DNA from: Gillisella vitis
GTDB taxonomy: Bacteria > Pseudomonadota > Alphaproteobacteria > Rhizobiales > Rhizobiaceae
Direction: 5' to 3'
Assembly (NCBI RefSeq): GCF_021559775.1
Contig: NZ_CP056048.1
Span: 994,501 to 1,058,500, forward strand
DNA: 64,000 bases
The notes beneath the pieces were generated by a model. That model did not search any database, had not been told where the DNA came from, and saw nothing but the letters and a program-made list of their open reading frames with translations. Position numbers and translations under genes: made by a program. Of this stretch, positions 27,071 to 36,347 are shown one piece after another; the first letter of the stretch is position 1; each line of letters begins with the position of its first letter.

Positions 27071-28588
27071 ATGAGTACATTTGAATTCCTGATGCAGGGT
27101 CTTGTCGTTGCAATGCAACCCATGAACCTGTTCTATGCCTTGATCGGGGTGACGCTTGGAACCGCCGTTGGCGTGTTGCCGGGTATCGGACCCGCCCTGA
27201 CCGTGGCGCTGCTGCTGCCCGTGACCTATCAGCTCGATCCTGCTGGCTCACTGATCATGTTTGCCGGTATTTATTACGGCGGCATGTATGGGGGCTCAAC
27301 CACGTCGATCCTACTCAACACGCCGGGAGAAAGCGCTTCGATTGTCACGGCATTGGAGGGCAACAAGATGGCCCGGGCCGGGCGCGGCGGCCCCGCTTTG
27401 GCAACGGCTGCTATCGGCTCTTTTGTGGCCGGGCTTTTGGCAACGATTGCCTTGGCGCTTGTTGCCACGACAATCGTCAAGCTTGCACTGGTGTTTGGCC
27501 CACGCGAATATTTCGCGCTGATGGTTCTGGCTTTCGTAACCGTGTCCTCTGCGTTTGGTGACTCGGCATTGCGCGGTTTGACCTCGCTTTTCATTGGCTT
27601 CACGCTGGCGATTGTCGGCATCGACCAATTGACGGGCCAGACCCGAATGAGTTTCGGCGTGCCAGACCTGCTTGATGGTGTCGAAGTCACGACGCTGGCG
27701 GTTGCCATGTTCGCCATTGGCGAGACCCTGTTCATCGTCGCCCAGGGTAATCTTGGCCCCGATAAGGTCGAAGCGGTCAAAGGCTCCGTGTGGATGAGTG
27801 CGCAGGATTGGGCGCGGTCTTGGAAACCATGGTTGCGCGGCACGGCTATCGGGTTTCCAATTGGGGCCATGCCAGCTGGCGGCGCTGAGATTGGCACCTT
27901 CCTGTCTTACGCCACTGAGAAAAAGCTGACCAAATATCCTGAGGAATTTGGCAATGGTGCCATCGAGGGTGTGGCTGGTCCTGAAGCGGCCAACAATGCT
28001 TCGGCTGCCGGAACATTGGTGCCGCTGCTGACGCTTGGCCTGCCGACCACGGCAACCGCTGCCATCATGCTGGCGGGTTTCCAGCAGTTCGGCCTTCAAC
28101 CTGGTCCTTTGCTATTTGCCACCAATCCACAATTGGTCTGGGGCCTGATTGCCAGCCTGCTGATTGCCAATTTCATGCTGCTGGTTTTGAACCTGCCGTT
28201 GATTGGTCTCTGGGTAAAGCTGCTGACCATTCCGAAGCCTTGGCTTTACGCTGGCATCCTGCTGTTTGCCACGCTTGGGACGATTGGCGCCAATCCGTCG
28301 GTGTTTGAGCTTGGCATGCTGCTGGCGTTCGGAATTCTCGGCTATGTCATGCGCATCTTCGGTTATCCGATTGCGCCTGTCGTTATCGGCCTCATTCTTG
28401 GACCACTGGCAGAACAGCAATTGCGCCGGGCGCTGGCAATAGGGCAGGGCGACTTCACTGTGCTCTTCATGTCACCGATTGCTGTTGGCCTTTTCCTCGT
28501 GGCCGCGGCGGCCTTCTTCATTCCGCTGATCATGAGAATCAGAGGGCGTGGGCAGGTTCTGTCGCAGCTTGCTGCCAACGAAGATTGA
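27071..28588 (+). CDS. tctA: Tripartite tricarboxylate transporter large permease TctA
   Basis: A 505-residue inner-membrane protein with about 11-12 hydrophobic segments. The conserved TctA motifs are visible: GVLPGIGPALTVALLLPVTY near residues 32-51, and GIYYGGMYGGSTTSILLNTPG near 63-83, split by only a few residues. The ATG at 27071 is preferred over one 99 bases upstream that would lie inside tctB. TctA is the main translocation subunit, working with TctB and the receptor TctC. A strong terminator follows. Confidence 0.9.
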   Translation: MSTFEFLMQGLVVAMQPMNLFYALIGVTLGTAVGVLPGIGPALTVALLLPVTYQLDPAGSLIMFAGIYYGGMYGGSTTSILLNTPGESASIVTALEGNKMARAGRGGPALATAAIGSFVAGLLATIALALVATTIVKLALVFGPREYFALMVLAFVTVSSAFGDSALRGLTSLFIGFTLAIVGIDQLTGQTRMSFGVPDLLDGVEVTTLAVAMFAIGETLFIVAQGNLGPDKVEAVKGSVWMSAQDWARSWKPWLRGTAIGFPIGAMPAGGAEIGTFLSYATEKKLTKYPEEFGNGAIEGVAGPEAANNASAAGTLVPLLTLGLPTTATAAIMLAGFQQFGLQPGPLLFATNPQLVWGLIASLLIANFMLLVLNLPLIGLWVKLLTIPKPWLYAGILLFATLGTIGANPSVFELGMLLAFGILGYVMRIFGYPIAPVVIGLILGPLAEQQLRRALAIGQGDFTVLFMSPIAVGLFLVAAAAFFIPLIMRIRGRGQVLSQLAANED

Positions 28589-28616
28589 GTATCAGTCTGG
28601 GCGAAAATGAACAGCC

Positions 28617-28660
28617 AACAGCCCCCTGCGCCATTATGGCGCAGGGGGCTGTTCTGTTTC
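28617..28660 (+). terminator. Rho-independent terminator after tctCBA
   Basis: A long inverted repeat (aacagccccctgcgcca / tggcgcagggggctgtt) with a 3-base loop starts 29 bases after the tctA stop, followed by a T-rich stretch (ctgttt). It ends the transporter operon. Confidence 0.8.
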
Positions 28661-28879
28661 ATTCGAGCAAATTCTCTGCAAATTTCTCTCGAAATACACG
28701 GGTTCAGGCTGTTCCAGACGTAAAAGAAGCTGTGCCATTGGATATACCCATAAAATCTGAGGGGTAAATCTGTTCGATCTGTTCAGGTTGCATGGCTACA
28801 GTGCGTTTGTGTGCATTGAAACAAGCTAATGGAAGGCCCATCTTTCCTCTGTAAGATTTAACAAGGAAAGAGAACGAAA

Positions 28880-29047
28880 ATGGCTTCCCTCCCCCGTAAA
28901 GGCTTTATCGGTCGTGCCATCGCCGTGTTCGGCGCAGCAACCGCCGCTGCCGCGGCTGTAGATGGGCATCGCCAGCCGCGTGACCGCGACCTGCGTCTTC
29001 TGGGTATCGATCCCCTGAGCTTCCGCAATATCAAGCGCGCTGACTGA
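28880..29047 (+). CDS. Small conserved-type protein, 55 aa, function unknown
   Basis: A short reading frame with a purine-rich ribosome site (aaggaaagag) 8 bases upstream and a good terminator just after the stop. The protein has a basic start, an Ala-rich hydrophobic stretch at 12-27 (AIAVFGAATAAAAAV), and a polar basic tail with LLGIDPLSFRNIK. It resembles small hypothetical proteins I associate with Rhizobiaceae, where the LGIDP motif also recurs in short basic proteins. No function can be assigned. The independent transcription unit argues that it is a real gene. Confidence 0.65.
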   Translation: MASLPRKGFIGRAIAVFGAATAAAAAVDGHRQPRDRDLRLLGIDPLSFRNIKRAD

Positions 29048-29070
29048 ATTTTTTCATATCCGCATGTATA

Positions 29071-29105
29071 AGCCCGCCAGTTATAGAAACTGGCGGGCTT
29101 TTTGT
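29071..29105 (+). terminator. Rho-independent terminator after the 55-aa gene
   Basis: An 11-bp perfect stem (agcccgccagt / actggcgggct) with a 7-base loop is followed by a TTTTT run, 23 bases after the stop of the small gene. Confidence 0.85.
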
Positions 29106-29173
29106 TTGGCAAGACGGCTGTTGTCCATGCGGCACACGGCGCCTTAAAGGTGTCAAGTGCCGCCGCAGGCTTT

Positions 29174-30235
29174 TCAGCCGTTCTGGTGTTCGCGTTTGTT
29201 ATAACGGATCGAAGACCAGAGAGAGATGCCGATCAGTGCCGCACCGCCGAGGCCGGTAATCACTTCGGGAATATGCACCAGCGTCTGGCAATACATGATC
29301 ACCGAGAGGATCAAGATTGCGTAGAAAGCGCCGTGTTCCAGATAACGGTATTCCGCGAGCGTGCCTTTTTCGACCAGCATGATCGTCATCGAGCGGACAT
29401 ACATGGCACCGATGCCAAGGCCGATGGCAATCACGAACAGGTTTTGTGTCAGGGCAAATGCGCCAATCACACCGTCGAAGGAGAAGCTGGCGTCGAGCAC
29501 TTCGAGATAGATGAACGCGCCCAGGCCACCTTTGGCCGCAGCGCTCATCGTCTGCTGCGACGCATCGAGCAGGCCGCCGACCAATTCGACGGCGAGGAAG
29601 GTCAACAGGCCATAGATGGCGCTGTAAAGGAAGGTAATCGCTTCCGCTCCCTCCAGGAAGGACGAGAACAGCAGGATCAGCACCAGGACGAACGCCACTT
29701 CGATACCCTTGATGCTCGCATATCTCGCCATATGCTTTTCGATAAAGGCGATCCAGTGGACGTCCTTTTCCTGATCGAAAAAGTAGTTGAGACCAACCAT
29801 CATCAGGAATGTGCCGCCAAAGGCCGCAATCGGCAGATGCGCTTCATTCATGATTCTGGCGTATTCCGCCGGTTCAGCGGCCGCCAGTTTCAGCGCTTCG
29901 ATCGGACCAATCTGGGCCGCGATGGCGACGATTGCCAAGGGAAAAATGATCCGCATACCAAACACGGCGATCAGGATACCCCAGGTCAGAAAGCGTTGCT
30001 GCCAAACCGGGGTCATTTCCTTCAGCTTGTTCGCATTGACAATAGCATTGTCAAACGAAAGCGAGATTTCCAGAACGGCCAGCACTGTGCAGATGAAGAA
30101 CACGCTGGCCATGCCGCCAAGCGTGCCTGTCATGTTCCAGCCGAGCCAGGCACCGAGAGCAAGACCGGCGATAGTGACGATGAAGGCCCATTTGAAATAG
30201 CTGAGAACGGAATTGGAAGGGGTTGCCGTGCTCAT
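29174..30235 (-). CDS. DUF475 family TerC-like integral membrane protein
   Basis: A 353-residue protein with about nine hydrophobic segments. It carries the acidic membrane motifs of the TerC/DUF475 superfamily: EISLSFDNAIVNA near residues 54-66 and EVLDASFSFDGVIGAF near 243-258, plus FLEGAEAITFLYS near 205-217. Relatives are linked to manganese export or metal homeostasis during membrane protein metalation, but DUF475 itself has no firmly assigned role. It stands alone. No yybP-ykoY-type riboswitch was recognised upstream. Confidence 0.83.
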   Translation of the reverse strand: MSTATPSNSVLSYFKWAFIVTIAGLALGAWLGWNMTGTLGGMASVFFICTVLAVLEISLSFDNAIVNANKLKEMTPVWQQRFLTWGILIAVFGMRIIFPLAIVAIAAQIGPIEALKLAAAEPAEYARIMNEAHLPIAAFGGTFLMMVGLNYFFDQEKDVHWIAFIEKHMARYASIKGIEVAFVLVLILLFSSFLEGAEAITFLYSAIYGLLTFLAVELVGGLLDASQQTMSAAAKGGLGAFIYLEVLDASFSFDGVIGAFALTQNLFVIAIGLGIGAMYVRSMTIMLVEKGTLAEYRYLEHGAFYAILILSVIMYCQTLVHIPEVITGLGGAALIGISLWSSIRYNKREHQNG

Positions 30236-30572
30236 GCCCGCACCTCCAAAACACGATGGAAACGCGGGGTGGTGCGTGAACGAGCACCGGCCATGCCGGA
30301 CCGATCACGCGAAAAACACGTGGATGAAATTGTCATTGCGTTATAATCCGCCGGCCATGATTGCTGGCGGTACCGACATCACGAGAGCGCCGTAAACTCT
30401 CGCCAGAGGGGCCCGGCACCATAAGTTCACTCCGCAGAGACCGATGTCTGGCAATGCGGCAGCATATGTTAACTACCAGCCATGCGAGCAAGGTCAAGTG
30501 CTGTTGTGTAAATGCAAACAACCATCGCGCAGATAGGCATTCGTAACATCTGATCAAACGACGCTAAAGACG
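30236..30572. other. Intergenic region, no gene recognised
   Basis: This gap lies upstream of the DUF475 gene and downstream of pcaF. It should hold the DUF475 promoter. I found no convincing coding frame, RNA gene or riboswitch in it, only short imperfect dyads. Confidence 0.5.
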
Positions 30573-30601
30573 AAAAAGGTGGAGAAATCATCCTCCACCT
30601 T
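30573..30601 (-). terminator. Rho-independent terminator of pcaIJF
   Basis: A 9-bp stem (aaggtggag / ctccacctt) with an 8-base loop is followed, on the minus strand, by a TTTTT run at 30573-30577. It lies about 30 bases after the pcaF stop. Confidence 0.75.
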
Positions 30602-30631
30602 CATCTGTCGTCTTGCCGGTTAGATACCGGA

Positions 30632-31837
<1,206 letters not shown>

Positions 31838-31847
31838 CGGGATTTCC

Positions 31848-32537
31848 TCAAAGCGCGGGTACGGTGAGATCGGCAATCGGCCCATCGACATGCAGCTTTG
31901 CGCCAGTCATTGCCTGCAATTCGTCCAGCGTCATGGCGGCGAGCATTTCACGCACCACGAACTGACCCTTGGCGATATCGATCACGGCGTGGCTGGTATA
32001 GACACGGGTAATGCAGCCGACGCCTGTCAGCGGGAAGGTGCATTTGTCCAAAAGCTTGAACTCACCCTTCTTGCTGACATGTTCGGTGATGACGAAAACC
32101 TGTTTTGCGCCATGCACCAGATCCATGGCACCGCCCACGGCAGGCACGCCTTTGGAGCCGACACGCCAATTGGCGAGATCACCATTTTGCGCGACCTGAT
32201 AGGCACCGAGAATGGCGACATCCAGATGGCCGCCGCGCACCATGGCAAAGCTGTCGGCATGGTGGAAAAACGCAGCGCCCGGTTTCAGCGTAACCGCCTT
32301 TTTGCCTGCGTTGATCAGGTCCCAGTCTTCCTCGCCTTCAGGCGGGGCTTCGCCGAAATTCAGGATGCCGTTTTCCGTGTGGAAAATCGCCTGACGGCCC
32401 GGCGGCTGGTATTGCGCCACCATTTCGGGAAAGCCGATGCCGAGATTGACATAGGCACCATCGGCAATGTCTTGGGCGGCGCGCCAGGCGATCTGGGCGT
32501 TGGAAAGCTTGATGTCTTCGCGAGTGTCTATTGTCAT
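31848..32537 (-). CDS. pcaJ: 3-oxoadipate CoA-transferase subunit B
   Basis: A 229-residue beta subunit of a class I CoA-transferase. The catalytic Glu 55 lies in the HTENGILNFG motif. It pairs with PcaI to move CoA from succinyl-CoA to beta-ketoadipate. The gene overlaps pcaI by 4 bases and is 10 bases from pcaF. Succinyl-CoA:acetoacetate transferases are close relatives; gene order favours PcaJ. Confidence 0.92.
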   Translation of the reverse strand: MTIDTREDIKLSNAQIAWRAAQDIADGAYVNLGIGFPEMVAQYQPPGRQAIFHTENGILNFGEAPPEGEEDWDLINAGKKAVTLKPGAAFFHHADSFAMVRGGHLDVAILGAYQVAQNGDLANWRVGSKGVPAVGGAMDLVHGAKQVFVITEHVSKKGEFKLLDKCTFPLTGVGCITRVYTSHAVIDIAKGQFVVREMLAAMTLDELQAMTGAKLHVDGPIADLTVPAL

Positions 32538-33241
32538 GCGTAGGCCACTCCGGCGCGGATCAGCGCTTCTTCCTGTTGCGGATTGGCGACTTCAACGACG
32601 CCATCGATGAAAATGCCGGGCGTGACGATAATTTCGGGATCGATCTCGCCAGGGGCAACAATCTTGGAGACCTGCACGATGGTTTTGGTCGCAGCCATGC
32701 ACATCAGCGGGTTGAAGTTGCGGCCCGCCTTGCTGTAGGTCAGGTTGCCATGCAAATCGCCGAGATGGGCTTTGACAATGGCGAAATCCGCCTTCAGCCA
32801 GCGTTCCTGTACGTAATGGCGGCCATCGAACTCGGCAATCACCTTACCTTCGGCAAGTTCGGTGCCGTAACCGGTTGGCGTATAGAAAGCCGGAATTCCA
32901 GCTCCGCCAGCGCGAATGCGCTCCGCGAGCGTGCCTTGTGGCACCAGCTCCAGCTCGATTTCGCCGGCCAGATAGCGGTCAGTGAAGGCGCGTGGATCGG
33001 AAGAGCGCGGAAAGGAGCAGATCATCTTCTTGACCATGCCCGCATCGATCATTGCGGCGATGCCAATCCGGCCATTACCGGCATTGTTGTTGATGACCGT
33101 CAGGTTTTTCGGCCCCTTGTCGATCAGGGCGTGAATGAGTTCGATAGGCGCGCCGGAGCCGCCAAAGCCGCCGATCATGACGACGGCACCATCATGTATA
33201 CCGGCAACGGCGTCTGCCGTGCTGGCGATAGTCTTATCCAT
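32534..33241 (-). CDS. pcaI: 3-oxoadipate CoA-transferase subunit A
   Basis: A 235-residue alpha subunit of a class I CoA-transferase, with the glycine-rich CoA-binding motif GGFGGSGAPIELI at about 24-36. The ATG at 33241 is preferred because it yields the normal N terminus (MDKTIAS); a longer in-frame reading would cross the shared control region with pcaR. It is the first gene of pcaIJF and is read divergently from the regulator pcaR. Confidence 0.92.
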   Translation of the reverse strand: MDKTIASTADAVAGIHDGAVVMIGGFGGSGAPIELIHALIDKGPKNLTVINNNAGNGRIGIAAMIDAGMVKKMICSFPRSSDPRAFTDRYLAGEIELELVPQGTLAERIRAGGAGIPAFYTPTGYGTELAEGKVIAEFDGRHYVQERWLKADFAIVKAHLGDLHGNLTYSKAGRNFNPLMCMAATKTIVQVSKIVAPGEIDPEIIVTPGIFIDGVVEVANPQQEEALIRAGVAYA

Positions 33242-33329
33242 GGGATTCTCCCGTTTGCGATTGCGCCAGAGGAAAGTCGGGCGCGCCTCCGACATGGAAG
33301 ATAGGACCGGACCGATGACCTCGCAACAG

Positions 33330-33370
33330 GTTTGTGCGATAATTGACATTTGTTCGAATAACGCACAAAC
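33330..33370. promoter_or_regulatory. PcaR-type operator between pcaI and pcaR
   Basis: The 150-base divergent gap holds an inverted repeat gtttgtgcg (33330-33338) / cgcacaaac (33362-33370). Within it are two related elements, GTGCGATAATTGAC and GTTCGAATAACGCAC. These resemble the GTTCGATAATCGCAC-like sites recognised by the IclR-type regulators PcaR, PcaU and PobR. A TTGACA hexamer lies inside at 33343-33348. The site probably governs pcaIJF induction by beta-ketoadipate and pcaR autoregulation. Confidence 0.65.
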
Positions 33371-33390
33371 TGCACATCAACGAGGAGGGC

Positions 33391-34149
33391 ATGATGCGCG
33401 AAACGGATATCATGGGCGGGTTTGCCAAAGGCCTGAAGATCATCGAGGCTTTCGAGGAGGCCGCACCGCGCCTGTCCATCGCGGAGGCAGCGAAGCTGTC
33501 GGGCCTGGACCGGGCAACAGCCCGCAGATGTCTGCTGACGCTTTCCCAACTGGGCTATGCCGATTATGATGGGAAATTCTTCTCTCTGACACCAAAGATC
33601 CTGCGGCTCGGTCACGCCTGGCTCTCCGCCACCCCATTGCCTGCCATTCTACAGCCGCATCTCGATCAGCTCAGTGAGAAAGTCGGTCAAAGCGCGTCGG
33701 CGAGCGTTCTGGATGGGACGGAGATCGTCTACATCGCCCGAGCGTCACAACGGCGCGTCATGTCCATCAACCTCATGCCGGGAAGCCGCTTGCCAGCCTA
33801 TTCCGCCTCCATGGGGCGGGTTTTGCTGGCCGGAGTGAGCGATGCCGAGGTCATGTCCGTGCTTGAGGCATCGGTGTTGAAGGCCAATACGGCCTTCACC
33901 CGAACTGATCCGGAAGACCTCATGGCCGAAATTGCCCATGTGCGGCGCCAAGGCTATGCAATCATCGATCAGGAGCTGGAAATCGGCTTGTGCTCTATTG
34001 CCGTGCCGGTTTATGACAGTCGCGGCCAGATGGCGGCGGCGATCAATATCGGCGCGCCAGCCGCTCTTATCCCTGCATCGGAAATGGCTCAGCGGTATCT
34101 TCCAGCGCTGCTGGCGACACAAGCTATTCTAAAACCGTTGCTGCGCTGA
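33391..34149 (+). CDS. pcaR: IclR-family regulator of pcaIJF, PcaR
   Basis: A 252-residue IclR-type regulator. The N-terminal winged helix (about 10-70, SIAEAAKLSGLDRATARRCL) is joined to the ligand domain with the MPGSRLPAYSASMGRVLLAG segment near 130-149 and the QELEIGLCSIAVPV motif near 194-207, both usual in PcaR/PcaU/PobR. The ATG at 33391 follows a GAGGAG site and frees the operator; an in-frame start 48 bases upstream would cover it. In rhizobia and agrobacteria PcaR activates pcaIJF with beta-ketoadipate. Its 3' end overlaps the convergent pobR by 26 bases. Confidence 0.9.
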   Translation: MMRETDIMGGFAKGLKIIEAFEEAAPRLSIAEAAKLSGLDRATARRCLLTLSQLGYADYDGKFFSLTPKILRLGHAWLSATPLPAILQPHLDQLSEKVGQSASASVLDGTEIVYIARASQRRVMSINLMPGSRLPAYSASMGRVLLAGVSDAEVMSVLEASVLKANTAFTRTDPEDLMAEIAHVRRQGYAIIDQELEIGLCSIAVPVYDSRGQMAAAINIGAPAALIPASEMAQRYLPALLATQAILKPLLR

Positions 34150-35050
34150 TCTCTGCCTGCGCGCGGTCGCTCAGGTTTTGGAGTTTTTGTCGTTCCGCGA
34201 GGCGCCAGGCCCGCGGTGTGAGGCCGGTTTCCCGGGTGAAAAAACGGGTGAAATAGGCGGGATCGGTAAAGCCGTGGTTGAGCGCGATAGCCTGAATACT
34301 GGTTTGACTGAAGATCAACTCCTGCTGGGCGATTTCCAACTGCTTGCGAGCGATCAATTGTTGCAGAGTTGCGCCGGTTCCCGCTTTGGCAAGCCTGTTC
34401 AGATGGGTGGGCGAAAGGCCCATTTCCCGTGCATAGAAAGCAGCAGTCTTGTGGCTGCGAAAATTGGCAGCAATCAGTGCAGCAAGCTTTTCCATCCGCC
34501 GGTCATTGGCCGTCAGTGTCATCAGGTCTTGGGATGCGTCCGGCGCGGCCTGCCTTGCCAGCAGAAGCACGACAGTCGCAAGATAAGCCTCAAGCAATCC
34601 GTTGCGGCCTGGCTTTGCGCCAGCATATTCGTCGGCGATCCGCTCCATCAATAGGCCGATTTCGATTGCGCAAGGCTCGCCTTCCAAAGGCATATGGAGA
34701 GGCAGGGGCAAAGCTTGTTTCAGGCTGGTTCGAACGGCAATCGGCAGGGCGGCTGGCAAAACGGTGATGATCATGCCCTTAATGCTACGCGAAAACCGGA
34801 ATCCATGGCTAAACAGCGGTGGAACGACGATGGCGGCGGGTGGGGTAATGGCTATCACCTTGCCGTCCAGTGTTGCATCTCCCTGACCCTCTGAAATGTA
34901 CAGAATTTGCAGAAAGTTCTCATGGCGGTGGAGGTCGATTTCGAAGCGATAGAGGCTGCTGCGGGAAAAAAGTGTTTCGCAATGCAGCAAAAACTCATCG
35001 GAAACCTCGGTTTTTTCGCCATATAGCTTGTAAGTCGGTATGGCAGCCAT
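34124..35050 (-). CDS. pobR: AraC-family regulator, PobR-like
   Basis: A 308-residue AraC/XylS regulator. An N-terminal cupin-like sensing domain (about 30-120, with HRHENFLQILYISEG) is followed by a C-terminal double helix-turn-helix (about 205-300: FYAREMGLSPTHLNRL, then GFTDPAYFTRFFTRETGLTPRAWR). It is read divergently from pobA, 116 bases away. This is the place of the AraC-type PobR that activates pobA in response to 4-hydroxybenzoate in related bacteria. Its last 26 bases overlap the convergent pcaR. Confidence 0.87.
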   Translation of the reverse strand: MAAIPTYKLYGEKTEVSDEFLLHCETLFSRSSLYRFEIDLHRHENFLQILYISEGQGDATLDGKVIAITPPAAIVVPPLFSHGFRFSRSIKGMIITVLPAALPIAVRTSLKQALPLPLHMPLEGEPCAIEIGLLMERIADEYAGAKPGRNGLLEAYLATVVLLLARQAAPDASQDLMTLTANDRRMEKLAALIAANFRSHKTAAFYAREMGLSPTHLNRLAKAGTGATLQQLIARKQLEIAQQELIFSQTSIQAIALNHGFTDPAYFTRFFTRETGLTPRAWRLAERQKLQNLSDRAQAEISAATVLE

Positions 35051-35166
35051 GGTCGCAGCATCCTTCGTTGATGGTCAAATAGTGCAAGTTTTGGATTGAA
35101 AAGTCCATTGAGCTCGCGGCCCGAAACGATCAATTTCTTGACCACGAGCAAATTCGGGAGGAATTC

Positions 35167-36339
35167 ATGCGTACTCAAGTCGTCATTATTGGCTCAGGCC
35201 CCTCTGGCTTGTTGCTGGGACAATTGTTGCATCTCAAAGGCATAGAGACCGTCATCATCGACCGTGTTGGCCGCGACTATATTCTTGGTCGGGTCCGCGC
35301 CGGCGTGCTGGAGCAGGGCATGGTTGGCATGCTGGAAAAGGCCGGTGCTGCCGACCGCCTCCACCGGGAAGGCCTTCCGCATGACGGTTTTTCGCTGGCA
35401 TTCGATGGGCGTGATCACCGCATCGATCTCTTTAATCTGACCGGCGGCGACCGGGTTATGGTTTATGGCCAAACCGAAGTGACCCGCGATCTGATGGACC
35501 AGCGCGATGCAGCCGGTGCCTTGATCATCTACGATGCCGCAAACGTTGAACCGCACGATTTCTCGGGCGAAAGCCCCTACGTCACCTATGAAAAAGATGG
35601 CGTAAGCCACCGGATCGACTGCGATTTCATCGCTGGATGTGACGGGTTCCATGGCGTTAGCCGCAAATCCGTGCCCCAGGGCGCCATCAAGGAATTCGAG
35701 CGGATCTATCCTTTCGGCTGGCTGGGTGTGATGGCCGAGGTGCCACCTGTGGCCCATGAGTTGATCTACGCCAACCATCCGCGTGGCTTTGCGCTGTGTT
35801 CCATGCGGTCCAACACCCGTAGCCGCTACTATGTGCAGTGCCCGCTGGAAGACAAGGTTGAAGATTGGAGCGACGACCGGTTCTGGGATGAGTTGCGCCG
35901 TCGCCTTCCGGCAGAACATGCCGAAGCCATGGTGACCGGGCCATCGTTTGAGAAGTCGATTGCGCCGCTGCGCTCTTTCGTCACCGAGCCTATGCGGTTC
36001 GGTCGGTTGTTCCTGGCCGGTGATGCCGCGCATATCGTGCCGCCGACCGGTGCCAAAGGGCTTAATCTCGCTGCCAGTGACATCCATTATCTCAGCGAAG
36101 GCCTGATTGAATTCTATGGCGATAAGTCGAGTGCCGGGATTGATGAATATTCGGTACGAGCGCTGGCCCGGGTGTGGAAGGCCGTACGGTTTTCGTGGTG
36201 GATGACGACCATGATGCACCGTTTTCCAGATACCGGTGATTTCGGACAGCGCATTCAGGAAGCGGAGCTGGATTATCTCGTTCACTCCCGTGCCGCGTCT
36301 ACGTCATTGGCTGAAAACTATGTCGGCTTGCCTTACTGA
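35167..36339 (+). CDS. pobA: 4-hydroxybenzoate 3-monooxygenase
   Basis: A 390-residue FAD monooxygenase that hydroxylates 4-hydroxybenzoate to protocatechuate with NADPH and O2. It has the Rossmann motif VIIGSGPSGLLLGQLL at 5-20, the DG motif CDGFHGVSR near 158-166, and GDAAHIVPPTGAKGLNLA near 285-302. The length and motif spacing match characterised PobA closely. A GGGAGGAATTC ribosome site lies just upstream. It feeds the pcaDCHGB operon next to it. Confidence 0.95.
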   Translation: MRTQVVIIGSGPSGLLLGQLLHLKGIETVIIDRVGRDYILGRVRAGVLEQGMVGMLEKAGAADRLHREGLPHDGFSLAFDGRDHRIDLFNLTGGDRVMVYGQTEVTRDLMDQRDAAGALIIYDAANVEPHDFSGESPYVTYEKDGVSHRIDCDFIAGCDGFHGVSRKSVPQGAIKEFERIYPFGWLGVMAEVPPVAHELIYANHPRGFALCSMRSNTRSRYYVQCPLEDKVEDWSDDRFWDELRRRLPAEHAEAMVTGPSFEKSIAPLRSFVTEPMRFGRLFLAGDAAHIVPPTGAKGLNLAASDIHYLSEGLIEFYGDKSSAGIDEYSVRALARVWKAVRFSWWMTTMMHRFPDTGDFGQRIQEAELDYLVHSRAASTSLAENYVGLPY

Positions 36340-36347
36340 TCAGGCGA

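Noticed and set aside
29102..30346. A 414-codon open frame on the plus strand opposite the DUF475 gene
   Set aside because: The product is rich in His, Asp, Gln and Arg with no recognisable domain, while the minus-strand gene is a clear membrane protein.
30236..30572. A possible yybP-ykoY manganese riboswitch upstream of the TerC-like DUF475 gene
   Set aside because: TerC-like genes often have one, but I could not find its conserved core on the minus strand.
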